Shown: piece by piece, positions 44,652 through 55,945 of the stretch
Position numbering within the stretch: the stretch's first letter is position 1
How the letters are laid out: each line of letters starts with the position of its first letter
NCBI GenBank assembly: GCA_904063045.1
Contig: CAJFCJ010000113.1
Coordinates: 17,444 to 81,443 of the forward strand
DNA length: 64,000 nucleotides
Source of the DNA: Dimorphilus gyrociliatus
Lineage: Eukaryota; Annelida; Polychaeta; Dinophilidae
Direction of reading: 5' to 3'
Translations under genes and position numbers: made by a program
The notes under the pieces: model-generated
Seen by the model: the letters and a program-made list of their open reading frames with translations, nothing else
What the model was told of the DNA's origin: nothing
Databases searched by the model: none

Positions 44652-44839
44652 GGGACTGGGAGAAAACGTCCAAAAACGGCGTCAACTTTGGGGTTATGTT
44701 GAGGGCATTTTAGGGTTAGGGTGATTGAAATCACATCAGTTTTAGCTTTGAGGAGGATTATTTATGAAGAGAAGTTTGCCAACTGTTGGGTTGGGGTTAG
44801 GGTTAAAACTCAGAAATTAGGACGTTTTCTCCCACACCC
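44652..44839. mobile_element. 188-bp MULE-like MITE with 9-bp target duplication
   Basis: The termini are inverted: GGGACTGGGAGAAAACGTCC at the left and, on the opposite strand, GGGTGTGGGAGAAAACGTCC from the right (plus one base outside the identical core). The element is flanked by perfect 9-bp repeats ATTAAAATC (44643-44651 and 44840-44848), the size expected for Mutator-like transposons. The interior has TTAGGG-like repeats at 44712 and 44795. It defines the terminus of the family. Confidence 0.9.
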
Positions 44840-44939
44840 ATTAAAATCTTGTATCTGTTTCTTTAATTTTTGAATTACATGAAATTTTTCAAGATAGACA
44901 TACAGGCGCAAACAAACAAACAAACTATAATATCTTTTC

Positions 44940-45740
44940 ATTTCTGCAGACTTGTTCACGTGACAGATTTATATTACAAGAGCTTACATATGACCATAGA
45001 ATGTAAAGATACTAAAGGAATGGGTATATACAACCGAATGCTTTTTTATGTGACACTCAGCTATCAAATTAACTAATAATCATATCTGTGGGATTGATCA
45101 AGATTGCAACTTGAGCAATTCTTACTACTCTTTCCAAGAGTCGTGCTATTTCCTGTATAAAAGTAAAGTATCAGTATCCGTAAAAGATGCATCATACATT
45201 TGCCAACAAATCCACATGGTTCCTCCAAGTTTTCATATTGATGAATTTAATTTTATGACTAAGCTCAATGATCGGATGAAATTTGTGTTGATAGAGAAGG
45301 AAAGAAGCCAACAATATTCAAGACAATTTCCAGGAAGTAATCATTTTACTGTTTTGTTCCAATGGTAATTCCAATATATAAATTTCTTTTGTTTCAAAGT
45401 TTTAAAGCTAAAGAGAGGCATTGAAGGTAGAGAAATATTGGTTTACGATGATGAAAAACCATATGAAATAGCATCAAACTTGGTCAAAACTGGACCAATG
45501 TGAATATTTTTCTTCTGTTTGTCATCTGTGAAAACATTTTCTTTTTTTTTTTGTATAATTAAGCCCGAGAACCAAATGTTATCCCTATTTACAACAAATT
45601 GACTTTCCATATTTGAGTAGAGCTGACAAATGTTTTGTTGCCAAGGAATCTAGCTATAATAGAGAGTTAACTAGGGCAAATACTCTTCTGGAGAGGTTAA
45701 ATTGTCAAATCAGGCGTTTCTACATTGTGTTTTGTAAACA
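44940..45740 (+). pseudogene. gene C, C-type-lectin-like N-terminal exons
   Basis: The exon at about 45080-45366 reads a C-type lectin-like start, 'YYSFQESCYFLYKSKVSVS' with 'DASYICQQIHM' and a hydrophobic 'MKFVLI' after an acidic stretch, then stops at 45366. A second Cys-bearing segment at 45563-45740 ('KCFVAKESSYNRELTRANTL', 'LERLNC') looks like another lectin-like piece. No complete domain or signal peptide was found. It lies directly upstream of the LDLa-LRR-7TM remnant and in the same orientation, so it probably formed its ectodomain. Confidence 0.45.
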
Positions 45741-45799
45741 ACTTCAAAGTTAATAAGTTTTTTTCTTTTTTTGAAAACTGGTATTATGTTTATTATTGT

Positions 45800-47720
45800 A
45801 ATTAGATTTATCTAATTACAATATTCATGAGGGTCTGAATAATTATAATTTTGAATTGATTAATTGCCCAAATGATTCATTCTTTTGTAAGAATGATACC
45901 ATGTGTATTCATTACCTTTATGTTTGTGATGAAATCAATGATTGTTTTTCAGGTGAAGATGAACTTGACTGTGAAAGAGTTGAACAATTTTTCTGTTCTC
46001 AAACTCTACAAATAAGCTTTCAATCAGTTGAAATGATAAAATTCCTTTGAATATGAAAAAGCTTATACTGAATAGTACACAAATTGTAGTCAATAGCCTT
46101 AAAAAACAAGTATCAATAGCATATTTGACAATTTACAATACCACAATAACAAATGTATCAATTTCTGTTATATTTTCAAATGTTGCAGTAATGAAGATCA
46201 TTTCCAGTAAATTTAACCTTGCAATATCTTGCATATGAGAAACAGCTTCATATCTTTAACTAAAAAATTCTCATTTCAAAAACATCAACAATTAAGATCT
46301 ATTGATCTTTCTTCAACAAATTTCAAAAATTTAAATAAAAATCTATTTTTAGGTCTTGAATTATTAAATATTTTAAAAGTTGAAAAGTGCCCTATAAAAA
46401 GTATTTCAAAAGGTTCATTTAATTTGTTGAAAAATCTTCAAATTCTCTCTTTAAAACATTCAAATATTCCATTAAAAAATGGATTATCTTTAATAAGGCT
46501 TAACAGTCAGTAAGAGAAATTTATAGCAATTTCTTTACTCTTTGTTGTTTTGCTAAAAAGTATTCAAAAAAATTGGAAATATGCAAACCTCATTCATCAA
46601 TTTTTAACTATTGTTCAGACATGCTTGATTCAAACTTTTTAAGACTTTCATTATGGATTCTTGGCATTGCATCATTTGTTCAAAATTTTTCTGGAGTCTC
46701 ATTTTTCATTTATTATTCAGAAAGAAGAAAAATATTCTCTATTTTACTCTAACAATCACTGATTTTGGCATGTCAATTTATCTACTTACAATTGGTAGTA
46801 CTGATTTGCTGTTTAGAGGAATTTACATAGAGAATGACTATGATTGGAGGAATAGTATAACATGTTCAGCAATTGGCATATTTTGCAGTTGGGTTCTTTT
46901 GCTTTCAATATTTACCATTCTACTGATAACAATTGAGCGATATCAGCATGTTATTTATCCATTTGCAAATATATTAACAAGAAAATTAACTGCCACGTTA
47001 ATATTTATAATTGCAACATTATCAGCAATAATATCAATTTTACCTTACATCTTTTATGATGTATGTATCAGTGGAATGAGTTAAAAACATACCTTAGTAA
47101 TAAAAAGAAAGAGAGGAGTGATCAAATGTTATTTTTTCTTCTTCTTTTCATAAAAATTATCATTTTAGTATTAAAATTGTATTTTGAATAAAAATTTTTT
47201 AGAAGGCAAGAATTAATGAACCTTGAGGAAAATCAATTAGTGAAATGTATGTATATTAAAACTGGAAATGAATTTCTCATTTTGATCATGTGTTTTTGCA
47301 GTTCTTGAATTTTTAAAAGCTCAAAAAAAGCATCATATTCTCAATGATCTATCACCAATGCTGTCGTATAGAACAATTCAAGATTTCTACAAGAAATCAC
47401 CTTTTGTAACCTATCATTTTATTTCTATAGCTACAAAACAAATTGTACAAGCATTAAAATTTTGTCATGATTTCAAATTTGGATTTTTAGGAAACATTCA
47501 TTTTGAAAATGTTTTCTTAAAGATAAAAAGAAATAAAATATTTAAATTTCTATTTCAAAAATGTATTCAAAAAAATAGACAGAAGATCTAGGAATAAACT
47601 GTTATCTTCTTGTTGATTACCTTGTTGTGAATAAAAGTAATATTGCAGAGAATGATATATATGCTCTTGGGAAATTTGTAAGAAAACTTTTACAAAAGAA
47701 AATATTAAAGATTCAAGCTT
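45800..47720 (+). pseudogene. gene C: broken LDLa-LRR-7TM receptor with kinase-like tail
   Basis: After an acceptor at about 45806 it reads one LDLa module ('VCDEINDCFSGEDELDC'), LRRs ('LRSIDLSSTNFKNLNKNLF'), the 'LCCFAK...CSDML' hinge and TM1-TM4 including 'ITIERYQHVIYP'. Frameshifts near 46235, 46510 and 46720 split the frame, and TM5-TM7 are missing. A further segment (47200-47720) follows with 'IATKQIVQALKFCHDFKFGF', 'GNIHFENVFLKIK' and 'AENDIYALGKFVRKLL'. These have the spacing of a kinase C-lobe in which the HRD motif is lost. It is the second locus with a 7TM plus kinase-like tail. Confidence 0.68.
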
Positions 47721-47881
47721 AATTTAAAAATATTCAAAGGTTTGTTTGAATAAACAGAAACTATGACAAATAATCTTTCCAACCAAATTCTAATCCTAAA
47801 ATTTCCAAACAAAAGGCGAGTTCAAAAGAGAATTCAATAATTAAAATTCTTATCTTTCATGGAAGCTAGTTATTTTGTTTT

Positions 47882-49066
47882 TTAAAGTTTCAAAGATTTC
47901 AAATGTTCACAAATAACTTCAAATTCATTTTCGAGGCTTCTATTACCAGATAAATCCAATGCTACTAAATTAGAGCAATGTTTTAATGAATCTTTAAGAA
48001 ATGCCATTTTTTCCACACATAATTCACAATCACTTAGATTGATAAATGTTAAAGTCTCTTTACAACCTCTAAAACCTTGACAAATCATTTGAAATTCTTT
48101 TCCCATATCAGGGTTTATAGATAAATTCACTCTTCGCAAACAAGAGCAGTCTTTTAGTGCTTTTCCAAGTGTCTTTGACTCTCTGGGACATAAATTGCAA
48201 TTACTCAAGTTGAGAGATTTTAATGTCTCCTTACTAGATTCAATTCCCTCACAAATATATTTAAATGCTTTTCCCATGTTGGGATTAGAAGACAAGTCCA
48301 AATTTTCTAAGCAACAGAAATGCTTTAGTGCTTCTCTGAAACTCTTTGGTTTTTCCATATCCAAATCACAGTGACTTAGACTAATAGATTTTAAGGCCTC
48401 TCCACAGCTTTTCAGACCTTGACAAATCATTCTAAAGCCATCATCTCCCATATAAGGATTGAAAGATATGTCCACCTTTTCCAAACAACAACAATGATTT
48501 AGTAACTCTCCAAAACACATTGATTTTTTCATATCCAAATCACAGTTACTTAGATTGATAGATTTTAAAATCCCTCTACAGTTTTTCAGACCTTGACAAA
48601 TCTTTTCAAAACCATCATCTTCCATATAAGGATTGATAGACAAATCCACTTTTTCCAAACAACAACAATGATCTAGTAACTCTACAAAACACATTGATTT
48701 TTCCATATCCAAATTGCAGTTACTTAGATTGACAGACTTTAAAATGTCTTTACAGCTTTTCAGGCCTTGACAAATCATTTCAAAACCATCATCTTCCATA
48801 TAAGGATTGATAGATAAATCCACTTTTTCCAAACAATAGCAATGTTTTATCATATCTCCTAAACTTATGGCTTCTTTATCAAATAACCCACAGTTCCTAA
48901 TGTTAATTGATCTTAAGGTATTTCCGCAAAGTTGAAGTGTGTCAAAAATCACTTGAAACCTATTTTCTGTGTCAGAATCAGTAGATGTATCAAAATTTTC
49001 AGATGTATCAGATGAATTGTCACTCTCTACAGAACTTAATTGTTGAAATGCTTCATCAAAATTCAT
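47882..49066 (-). CDS. LRR gene 4 (RNI-type leucine-rich repeats), intact ORF
   Basis: Single ORF of 394 codons from ATG at 49066. The N-terminal about 35 residues are Ser/Asp-rich ('SDNSSDTSENFDTSTDSD') and probably disordered. Seven double LRRs follow, the core being 'MEDDGFEMICQGLKSCKDIL' with 'HCCCLEKVDLSINPYMEDD'. Repeats two to four are almost identical at DNA level, indicating recent internal duplication or gene conversion. It has no signal peptide or membrane span. It is intact and so probably functional; partners are unknown. Confidence 0.83.
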   Translation of the reverse strand: MNFDEAFQQLSSVESDNSSDTSENFDTSTDSDTENRFQVIFDTLQLCGNTLRSINIRNCGLFDKEAISLGDMIKHCYCLEKVDLSINPYMEDDGFEMICQGLKSCKDILKSVNLSNCNLDMEKSMCFVELLDHCCCLEKVDLSINPYMEDDGFEKICQGLKNCRGILKSINLSNCDLDMKKSMCFGELLNHCCCLEKVDISFNPYMGDDGFRMICQGLKSCGEALKSISLSHCDLDMEKPKSFREALKHFCCLENLDLSSNPNMGKAFKYICEGIESSKETLKSLNLSNCNLCPRESKTLGKALKDCSCLRRVNLSINPDMGKEFQMICQGFRGCKETLTFINLSDCELCVEKMAFLKDSLKHCSNLVALDLSGNRSLENEFEVICEHLKSLKL

Positions 49067-49289
49067 GCTCTCCTTTAAGAATTTGGATAATAATTCCTTG
49101 TATTGAATAGATGAGCAATTCTTAATAAATTGTACAAGTATAATTATGTAGATGAAACATGCAAGATATTTTGTTTAATTGTTCTCTATCATTGATCGCT
49201 ACCAAGGCTTTTATCAGTGATAATAGATAGAATATTTTAGCCTATAGCTGATAGAATTGATATTACTTTGAATTCAAATAGTTTATATT
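49067..49289. other. intergenic between LRR gene 4 and Gypsy2
   Basis: About 220 bp, the likely promoter side of LRR gene 4 (minus). It contains weak similarity to LTR fragments ('atcagtgataatagatagaa') but nothing definite. Confidence 0.35.
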
Positions 49290-50224
49290 TGTACACATAC
49301 ATTCGTCAGCTATATTCTACAATAGAGAAGTAGTATTGAACCAGTATTGTACTATGCAGATAGCACTGATAAAGATAAGCAGTAGTGACCTAGTTTCGCA
49401 TAGGGCAGTGCATACACATTATGCAGCAATAAAACCTATTGAATTATATAAAGAATATTTGCTATTTGCAACCTAGCATTAATATTACAATTTATTAATC
49501 CATACATTTATGATTTCCAACTAAAACTAGTTCAATTAATTATCAATTATGCTTAAATTCTAAGTTTAGATTATATTCACTATTCAACAGTATTGTATAC
49601 ACAATACTGTTCTTTTTAACATGCATTAATCAGATATACTTCCTCCTTATATGCTGATGCTAAATTTACTAACTCAATCAATTCAATATCATTATTAAGG
49701 TAGAATATAAAAACGGTCAAATATACAATCTACATGTTTTCTTGATTGTTGGACTTGTCCTACTAAAATTGTTACATCTTATGCAACTCTCCAACCTGAG
49801 AAATTCAACTATTATTTAGAAGAGGAAAACAATAAAAACATGACCATATTTAGAACTTTTCTTTGTCTTCAAATGTTACTTTTGTTTTTGTGAACATTGA
49901 AATTTGTGAACTATCAACCCTTAAAAGAGTATATAAACCCTACAAAATTAACAGTTGATAGTTCAGTTTTCTAACCATCAGCTAGTTGTTTAAACTAGCT
50001 TGTTTAGAACTAGAAGCTCATTTTACTCAATACATATTCTTTGGACGAAATACTGGTGTTTTGTTAACTAATTTCTACCGAAATTGCCTTTGTTAGACTA
50101 TTTGTGGACGAACTTTAAAGGTTCTATTTGTTTGAGTACTTTGGCAAGTTGGTAAATGATTGGAAAGGACAATTACAGTTGTGACGAACCAGAAATTCCT
50201 ACAATTACAATACAACAAAGTACA
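49290..50224 (+). repeat. 5' LTR of Gypsy2 (935 bp)
   Basis: Starts TGTACACATAC and ends AACAAAGTACA, directly followed by four bases and the PBS. TATA-like 'gagtatataaaccctac' at about 49927-49943. It is about 99% identical by eye to the solo LTR at 35085-36019. Confidence 0.92.
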
Positions 50225-50228
50225 AATA

Positions 50229-50243
50229 TGGCGCAGTCGACAG
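50229..50243 (+). other. primer-binding site of Gypsy2 (tRNA-Ser type)
   Basis: TGGCGCAGTCGACAG, the same 15 bases as in Gypsy1, complementary to the 3' end of tRNA-Ser. It lies four bases after the LTR. Confidence 0.75.
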
Positions 50244-50260
50244 CCCACAATGCTACTTCA

Positions 50261-53200
50261 ATGAATGTTATTTTGGTTTATGAGAATGACAAAGCCAGAG
50301 CCAAGGAAGTAGATGAGTATCTTTCAAAAATTAATGAATTAATGTTGAGAATTGAAAGTAGTGAAGCCAAAGTTGATGGTAATAGCTTTTTAAAGTACCA
50401 TTTGATGACTGGGGCAGCTACAATTCCTGAAGGTATGGCAAACCCTGATCCTACTCAACCAAAATTCAGTTATGATGGCATTCAAGATAATGCTTTGGAG
50501 AAGACAATTGCAAGTCTTCTAATTGATGCTAATGAGAAACCTAATACTACTTTGCTGAGACCCTATTCTGGTAGCAAAGATACTTGGGCCTTTAAGAGGA
50601 ACTTTCAAACAGCTTGTGAATTAAACCTTTGGGATGCAGAGGAGAAAAGAATTCAAATGCTGAGAAAATACACTACTGGAAGAGCCAGAGATGTTATTGA
50701 AAGTTTACCCTCCATGGCAAATGAAAATGAAATTTGGGATGCATTGGATGAAGAATTTAATCCAGATCCTATGGCTTACAAAAAAGAAATTGATAGATTG
50801 AGACAGTTCAATGATGAAACTGTCCAAAGTTTTGTTAGAAGAAGTAAAGAACTTGTGGAAAAATTCCTACCATTCAATACTACTGAAATGGCTTGTGTTA
50901 CTGAAAGAGTTAGAGAACTTCAACTGTTAACTGTATTCAGGAATGGTCTTAAAGGAAAAATTGTTAATCTTGTGGAAAAAGATGGAAAGATTAATTCAGT
51001 TAATCAGTATATTAAATTGGCAAAAAGAGCAGAAATATTTTTTGATAATGCAAGAAAAGAAAGCAAAAATGAATTCAAACAGTACAAAAGGAGATTTGAC
51101 AACAATCAGAGTAACTCAAATCAAAATGAACATACATTTAAACCTTTTTCTCAAAATAGATTTCAACAACAAAGAAATGGAAATGCAGGAAATAATGAAA
51201 AAGGCAGCTTTAACAGACTAATACATGTTGGACCTGATGAACCTAATGAAACTGAAATTTCTAAAGGAAGAATGGCAATATTTAATCTCAAAGAAGAGAA
51301 AATCGCACATTTTAAGTGTACTTCTTTGGTAAAAGGCAGAAAAGATTTCCAATTTCAAATGAAAAATCATAATGGAAGAGAGGTTATTGCCTTATGTGAT
51401 TCAGGAGCACTTTTGTCATTTATTACAGAAAAAGAAATCAGGTTAATGGATTCTAAATTCATCAAGAAAGAAACTACTGGCTTACCAATCATCACTTCAG
51501 CAGAGGGAAATGCTTTAAAGACAAAAGGAAAAGCAAAACTGAATATTCAATTTAATGGAAGAATTATAGAACAAGAATTCTTTATTATGGAAAAACTAGA
51601 TATGGCTATAATACTTGGTTGTGATTTCTTAGAAAATGCTGGAGCTCTTATTGATTTTGCAACAAAACAAGTTTCTCTTCCATTCTTTATCAGAAAAGGA
51701 CAACCAGTTAGAAAGTTTTTGCAATATAACGAAAATTACCAAACAAAATTTGGAAAACAAGGCAGTGTAAAAAAAGTAACTGTTGGAATGATGGGACAGC
51801 ATTTTGAAGATTCTGACACTCCATCTGAAGTTTTTGATACTCCATCTGAAGTTTCAGATAGTGTGGACTCAGAAATGGAAGTTACTGATCCAGATACTGG
51901 CTATGATACAAGCAACACTCATGGTTCAAGCATAGTTTATGAGGGATTCAATGGTTTTGATTCAAATAGCAATTATGGAACAGATGAAAGTTCCAGTTCT
52001 TCTGAAAATTATCATACAGAAACAAGTATTGAATCAGATCACAGCCCAGACTCAGATTTGGATATAATCAATGGTACAAGCTCATCTGAAGATGAAATTA
52101 GTGATTCAACTGATTCTGATAATGGTTCAATGATTGTTATAGACTCATCTGAGGAAGAGCTTGATAACATAACTGAGCCTGATAATGATTCAATGATTGT
52201 TATAGACTCATCTGAAGAAGAGACCAGTAACACAGTTGAGTCTGACAATGATTCCATAATGGTTATAGACTCATCTGATGAAGAGACTGGAAACATACCT
52301 AAGTCTGACAATAACTCAGTTATTCTCATAAATTCCTCTGAAGAAGAAACTGAAGACTTGGCTATGGAAATGGAAATGAAACCACAATACATAGAATTAG
52401 AAGATGGAATAACTATCAAAGTGCAAAAAGAACAAAAGAAAAATCCAGTAACTCCTGAAATAGAAGAATTACAGTTGGAAAGTATTGAATTTGAACATTT
52501 GTCTAATCAAAATGTACACAATATTAATTCAAATACACTAGAAATTGACAATTATTTACATGTGTCCAAAAATAATCTTGACAAGAACAGAGAAGAATTA
52601 AAAGAAATGATAAAGAATTATGAAGACATCATTGCTACAAATCAGAATGACATTGGTTCACCAGATGTTCCACCAATGGCAATTGAATTATTGGAAGATA
52701 TAGAGCCTTTCAAACAAAGACCATACAGATTGCCACCCAACAAACAGCAGGAATGCAGGGATCAATTAAATGGATTATTGGAAAATGGTCTAATTAGAGC
52801 AAGCAAAAGCCAATGGGCTTCACCCATTGTTTTTGTGAAAAAGAAAGAAGGAACATTAAGAATGTGTGTGGATTACAGAAAACTTAACAAGCAATCAAAA
52901 AAGAATTTTTATCCAATCCCACATCAGGAAGATTTATTTGATAAGCTTAGAGGAGGCCACAAATATTTTTCCATATTGGATTTAACAAGTGCATTTCATC
53001 ATATTCCAATCAAAGAAGACGATAAGGAGAAAACTGCTTTTATTACGCCATTTGGTTTATTTGAATTCAACCACATGCCATTTGGTTTGGCAAATGCACC
53101 TTCACACTTCAGCTATATCATGGCAAATTTTGTTATTAATGGATTGGAAAACTTCTGCATTAATTATATGGATGATATTATAGTTTTTACCAAAACATTG

Positions 53201-53437
53201 GAAGAACACTTTGTAGCTCTACAGAAACTTATGGAAAGAATCAAGGAAAAAGACTTTAGAATTAAACTGAGCAAATGTGCATTCTTACAAGAATCAGTTC
53301 AATTCCTTGGTCATAGAATTACACAGAATGGTATTGAAACTGATCCTGAAAAGATTCAGAAAATAAAAGATGCTAAATTACCTATGTTTGCAAATACTCT
53401 GTTGAGTTTTGTGGCATTTTGTGGTTATTATAGAAGG
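50261..53437 (+). CDS. gag-pol: Gypsy2 gag-pol polyprotein, truncated in RT
   Basis: The frame is open from 50156, but that ATG is inside the LTR; ATG 50261, after the PBS, is the likely start. The capsid-like region has 'LRPYSGSKDTWAFKRNFQTA' and 'QFNDETVQSFVRRSKELVEK'. There is no zinc knuckle. The retropepsin active site 'ALCDSGALLSF' is near residue 413 of the open frame, and 'IILGCDFLENAGALIDF' follows. A long acidic Ser-rich spacer (about 540-740) carries four tandem 22-residue repeats around 'SMIVIDSSEEE'. RT has 'WASPIVFVKKK', 'MPFGLANAP' and catalytic 'YMDD' (about 1003). After 'FCGYYR' the frame runs into MULE-A sequence and ends at 53557. Gag, protease and RT are in one frame, unlike the split in Gypsy1. 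Confidence 0.9.
52110..52350 (+). repeat. four-copy 66-bp coding repeat (SIM-like motif)
   Basis: The units encode 'SMIVIDSSEEE', 'SMIVIDSSEEE', 'SIMVIDSSDEE' and 'SVILINSSEEE', spaced 22 residues apart with acidic linkers. A hydrophobic tetrad followed by Ser and acidic residues is the pattern of phospho-dependent SUMO-interacting motifs. Confidence 0.7.
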
Positions 53438-54697
53438 GGTTGGGAAAAAACGTCCTTGGGAAAAAACGTCCTATGCCTGGCTAAAGATATACTTGGCATA
53501 ATTATTTATACTTATAATCAGAAATGTTTTTCTCTTTGCTGTTTATTTCATTTATAGAATAAAATATTAATATTTTTGAAGAAAGGGATATGTATTGTGA
53601 TGTTTTTACCAGTTTTCTCTGAATTATGTAATGCTATTAAAAGAGAAATGAGTTATTTCCTTGTCTTGTCTGTAAGTGAAAGATAAATTTTGCATTTCTT
53701 GGCATATTTTCAGGCTAATTTGTTTTTTAAGCATTGAAACTCTGGTATTGATTTAGTTTATTGAATATTACAAGATTATACATTTTTTAAGAACACTTCT
53801 TTCCAGTGAGTTATTATTTATAATTTTTGTATAGGCAGCCATATTTGATAGTTGAAAGTGAATTTATTTTTGCAGAAACTTAGTAATGGCACCTGTTTGT
53901 ATTAATTGTAATAAAAGATTTTATGGCAGACAGAGAAAGATGAAATGCAATGACTGCCAAGATTATGTCCATGCCAAATGCATCAAAGGTCTGTCTCTTT
54001 ATATGTTTTTATTAAATTATTCACTTTTTTCATTTTCAATTTAGAATCTGAAAGAGTATTTTGCAATAATTGTGCAGAAAAGTTCAGGATTCAAGAAACT
54101 ACATGTTCACTTTGTCATCATATCTGTAAAGGTGATATTTACTATGTAAAACATACATTTATTTAACTTTGCTTAATATTACAGAAATGAAAGATGATAA
54201 GTGTTCTTCATGCAAAAGTTTGAGTGAAAGATATTGTCTCATTAGTTTATCAGATGTGATCAATGATGATCCTATTGTAAAAGCTGCTCTGAGTTGTACT
54301 CATAATAATATGGTTAAAGACAATTGTAGTCTTAAAGAAGTTAGCAATACTTCTAATATGGAGGAAAATTTATTGCATGAAAATGAAACTGAAAATAATG
54401 AGAATACGGAAAGCTCAGACAAATTTCATATTATTATTGGTGGAAGTCAAAAAGGGAAAGATATTTTGACCAACAATGGCTATGCTTTTAATATAAAATC
54501 TAGAAGTGACAAGAGAACCATCTAGAGATGTTCTGTTAGAAATAAGAATATTCAATGTCCAGTTATTATTCAACAAAAAGGAAATATTTTCATAAAGAGT
54601 AAACATGAACGCAATCATAACAAAAGGAAAAGCCTTATTGTGAATATTTCTGCTAGAAAAGAATTGAGAGCAATCTGTAATGCAGACATCGGGTACA

Positions 54698-54803
54698 GGA
54701 GAAAACGTCCACTGGAGAAAACGTCCACTGGAGAAAACGTCCACTGTTTGGAGAAAACGTCCACTGCTTGGAGAAAACGTCCACTGGAGAAAACGTCCAC
54801 TAT
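54698..54803 (+). repeat. left subterminal array of MULE-B, six 16-bp units
   Basis: Unit GGAGAAAACGTCCACT; units three and four carry GTTT and GCTT extensions. The copy at 10819 has five units with the same two extensions. Confidence 0.93.
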
Positions 54804-54982
54804 AAAACTTCAAAGTAAGATATAAGATATTTGATAGATGGAGTTTTTAGAGCAATTTGACAGGAAAAAATGAATAATAAGAATTACAAATATTTAAATA
54901 TTAATATATTGATTAAGTAAAAACAAGCATTATAACAAGAATGATTGACAACAGTGTAACAACATTAAAGAATAAAGGTATT

Positions 54983-55945
54983 TTAAACTGGTGAATAAAT
55001 GTCAGAAGGTTTATCAAGTAAGTCCAGGGAGGTAATTGAGGCAATTTCAAATTGTTCCCATAAGCTGAATATTTTGCTCTGAATATTCTGATATGCTTTT
55101 CTTTGCTGTCTACAAATTTTCTTTTCACTCAGTAATTTTTTATATAGCTTTATCAGATCAGCTTCTCTTTTCAGTTCATCTAAAAGCAAATAGAATGCAG
55201 TGTTAGAGCAAAGATTCTTGTTAAGCCTGTGATGCCATCCTTCAAGATCATTTTTTGTCCTTATAGCCTCACCATAAACAGACCATACCTCTGGTTTATA
55301 AAATCCATTTATCCATTGTGTCTCAATGTACTCCAATAGAGACTTCATTTCAATAGGACTTATTTCTTTAATAGTCTTAAATGTTGGTTCTATCAGATCA
55401 GAGGGCAGGAATGGTAATGCCATTAATTTCTTCATGATTCTATATTCAGCTTTTTTCTCCTTGTACATCTTACATAATCCTAATTCCTGGAAATAAATAT
55501 GTCAGTTCAAATCTAGACCTCAAATACTAAATTAAAGTATTACTTGAATCTTTCTGTATATTGCCTGTGTCCAGTGAAAAACACACCCTTTAATGTTTGC
55601 TTCAGGATAAGTGAATGATAGTGCTTTCCAAATAGCTTTTTCAAAGTCTACAACAACTTTTTTGGGGCTATGCCCATTTGTTAAATCTTGTATTGCCTGT
55701 TAATTTAACAAATTAGATTATTCAATTTAAAATGCAAAATTATTGTACCTTAAATAATTTCTTGTAGGCTGTCTTTATAAAAAATATAAAAACATATTTG
55801 TAAGGAAGGATAGTGACAAAAAACTTAAACAAACCTTTATAATCCAAACATTTTTTATGTATTTTAAATAAATGACAGCAAAGCTGACATTTCTCTTGAT
55901 TTTGTCTTCCATATATTCTCTCTTCACAAATGTAACAAATTGGTG
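54983..55945 (-). CDS. MULE-B transposase, internally deleted
   Basis: On the minus strand exon 1 starts at 55945 with 'MAPICYICEERIYGRQNQEK' and a CxxC...CHxxxxHxxC finger homologous to the start of the MULE-A protein. The next recognisable exon (about 55700-55550) already holds the DFE motif, 'KKVVVDFEKAIWKAL', and 'GCVFHWTQAIYRKIQ', the conserved C/H region of MULE transposases. The last exon (55468-54983) has 'ETQWINGFYKPEVWSVYGE' and 'DLEGWHHRLNKN'. The FLYWCH finger and the exon with the first catalytic Asp (LDGTF in MULE-A) are absent. The protein would be inactive alone, so MULE-B is probably non-autonomous and mobilised in trans. Confidence 0.8.

Larger units (their letters stand above)
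49290..53437 (+). mobile_element. Gypsy2: Ty3/gypsy-type element, 3' half missing
   Basis: 5' LTR 49290-50224, PBS 50229-50243, and a single gag-pol ORF interrupted at about 53437, directly after the RT 'FCGYYR' motif, by the MULE-A terminus. The remaining RNase H, integrase and 3' LTR are not found on the far side of MULE-A (after 57472). A deletion, rearrangement or assembly join has therefore removed them. Confidence 0.9.

Noticed and set aside
44870-45076. 68-codon ORF before the lectin-like exon of gene C
   Set aside because: Most of its codons lie upstream of the acceptor-like site near 44948 and in AT-rich sequence; only the last third could be exon.
52039-52419. 126-codon Ser-rich ORF antisense to Gypsy2
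   Set aside because: Mirror of the acidic tandem repeat on the plus strand.
54415-54825. ORFs encoding repeated FLQWTFS or EKTSTGENVH peptides
   Set aside because: Translations of the MULE-B subterminal array in several frames; not proteins.
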